NCBI RefSeq assembly: GCF_003332275.1
Contig: NZ_QOVA01000020.1
Location: forward strand, 1 to 64,000
Direction: 5' to 3'
DNA: 64,000 nucleotides
Source: Edaphovirga cremea
Lineage (GTDB): Bacteria; Pseudomonadota; Gammaproteobacteria; Enterobacterales; Enterobacteriaceae
Within the stretch, counting starts at the first letter, position 1; every line of letters begins with the position of its first letter. A program made the translations under genes and the position numbers. Below, in pieces: positions 63,754 through 64,000 of this stretch. The notes beneath the pieces were generated by a model. It was not told the origin of the DNA, ran no database searches, and worked only from the letters and a program-made list of their open reading frames with translations.

Positions 63754-63785
63754 GCGCCTTTTGTCGAATAAAGGCGCATTTTTCT
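63754..63785 (+). terminator. yccT terminator
   Basis: GCGCCTT pairs with AAGGCGC and is followed by ATTTTTC. Confidence 0.75.
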
Positions 63786-63881
63786 CCCGTCATCCCATTT
63801 TTACCGCATCTCCCTTTCAACTAAAATGCAGTTTCAGTAATCTGTCTGGACATCGTTTAACGCCAGCTCAAGGACTTTTTA

Positions 63882-64000
63882 ATGGAATTTACCACCCGTA
63901 CCATCGCTGCGCAGAAACACATCGCGCTGGTAGCCCACGACCACTGTAAAACAATTCTTCTTAACTGGGTGGAAGCCAATCGCGATCTGCTCGCCGAACA
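63882..64000 (+). CDS. mgsA: Methylglyoxal synthase, N-terminal part
   Basis: The first 39 codons of MgsA, which turns dihydroxyacetone phosphate into methylglyoxal; the rest lies beyond the window. [10 protein letters not shown] contains the His and Lys that bind substrate phosphate in E. coli. AAGGA stands eight bases before the ATG. Confidence 0.93.
   Translation, partial: MEFTTRTIAAQKHIALVAHDHCKTILLNWVEANRDLLAE

Overview
The window is a stretch of an Enterobacterales chromosome, most likely Pectobacteriaceae or a close relative. The evidence is gene content and order shared with E. coli: uvrY-uvrC-pgsA-tRNA-Gly-Cys-Leu; ilvBN with an IvbL-type leader; and serT-yccA-tusE-acyP-rlmI-hspQ-yccU-yccT-mgsA. 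The inter-operon DNA differs from E. coli and there is a CTT-anticodon tRNA-Lys. The genus call is an inference.

Region 1 (about 285-26710) is a lambda-type phage element with almost every gene on the minus strand. In transcription order it holds a replication block (O-like, DnaC-like and DnaB-like), small genes behind a consensus LexA box, a DUF1133 late regulator, two holin-like proteins, an M15 endolysin, Rz/Rz1, a beta-helix tailspike and a complete siphophage tail module (V, G/GT frameshift pair, H, M, L, K, I, J). One small gene and two related tail fibres follow. A short XRE repressor faces the other way. No terminase, portal, protease, capsid, head-tail connector, integrase, excisionase or Cro is visible. 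It is therefore either a head-less prophage remnant or a non-contractile (F-type, lambda-like) tailocin. The direct LexA site, a repressor without a cleavage domain, intact lysis and tail frames and three different receptor-binding proteins favour a working particle. The retained replication genes argue for an origin from a prophage. The left edge lies at or beyond position 1.

Region 2 (26.8-33.4 kb) is core genome: tRNA-Leu, -Cys and -Gly, pgsA, uvrC, uvrY (gacA/expA), yecF, small unknown genes, a non-coding degenerate repeat array of about 37 bp, and tRNA-Lys.

Region 3 (33.4-45.4 kb) holds cycA behind a CRP site, an EamA exporter, the K+/H+ antiporter cvrA, osmE, a cupin protein, a pair of small membrane proteins, a lipoprotein, a DUF2502 protein and the attenuated ilvBN operon.

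Region 4 (45.8-58.9 kb) is accessory metabolism. It has an M20 amidohydrolase with an MHS transporter, a lone DppA-like binding protein, murQP for N-acetylmuramic acid use, a DUF4282 protein, and an incomplete GalB/GalC cluster with a DASS carrier, a ModA-like binding protein and a LysR regulator carrying two HTH domains. A truncated integrase start lies between this cluster and tRNA-Ser.

Region 5 (58.9-64 kb) is again core genome: tRNA-Ser, yccA, tusE, acyP, rlmI, hspQ, yccU, yccT and the start of mgsA.
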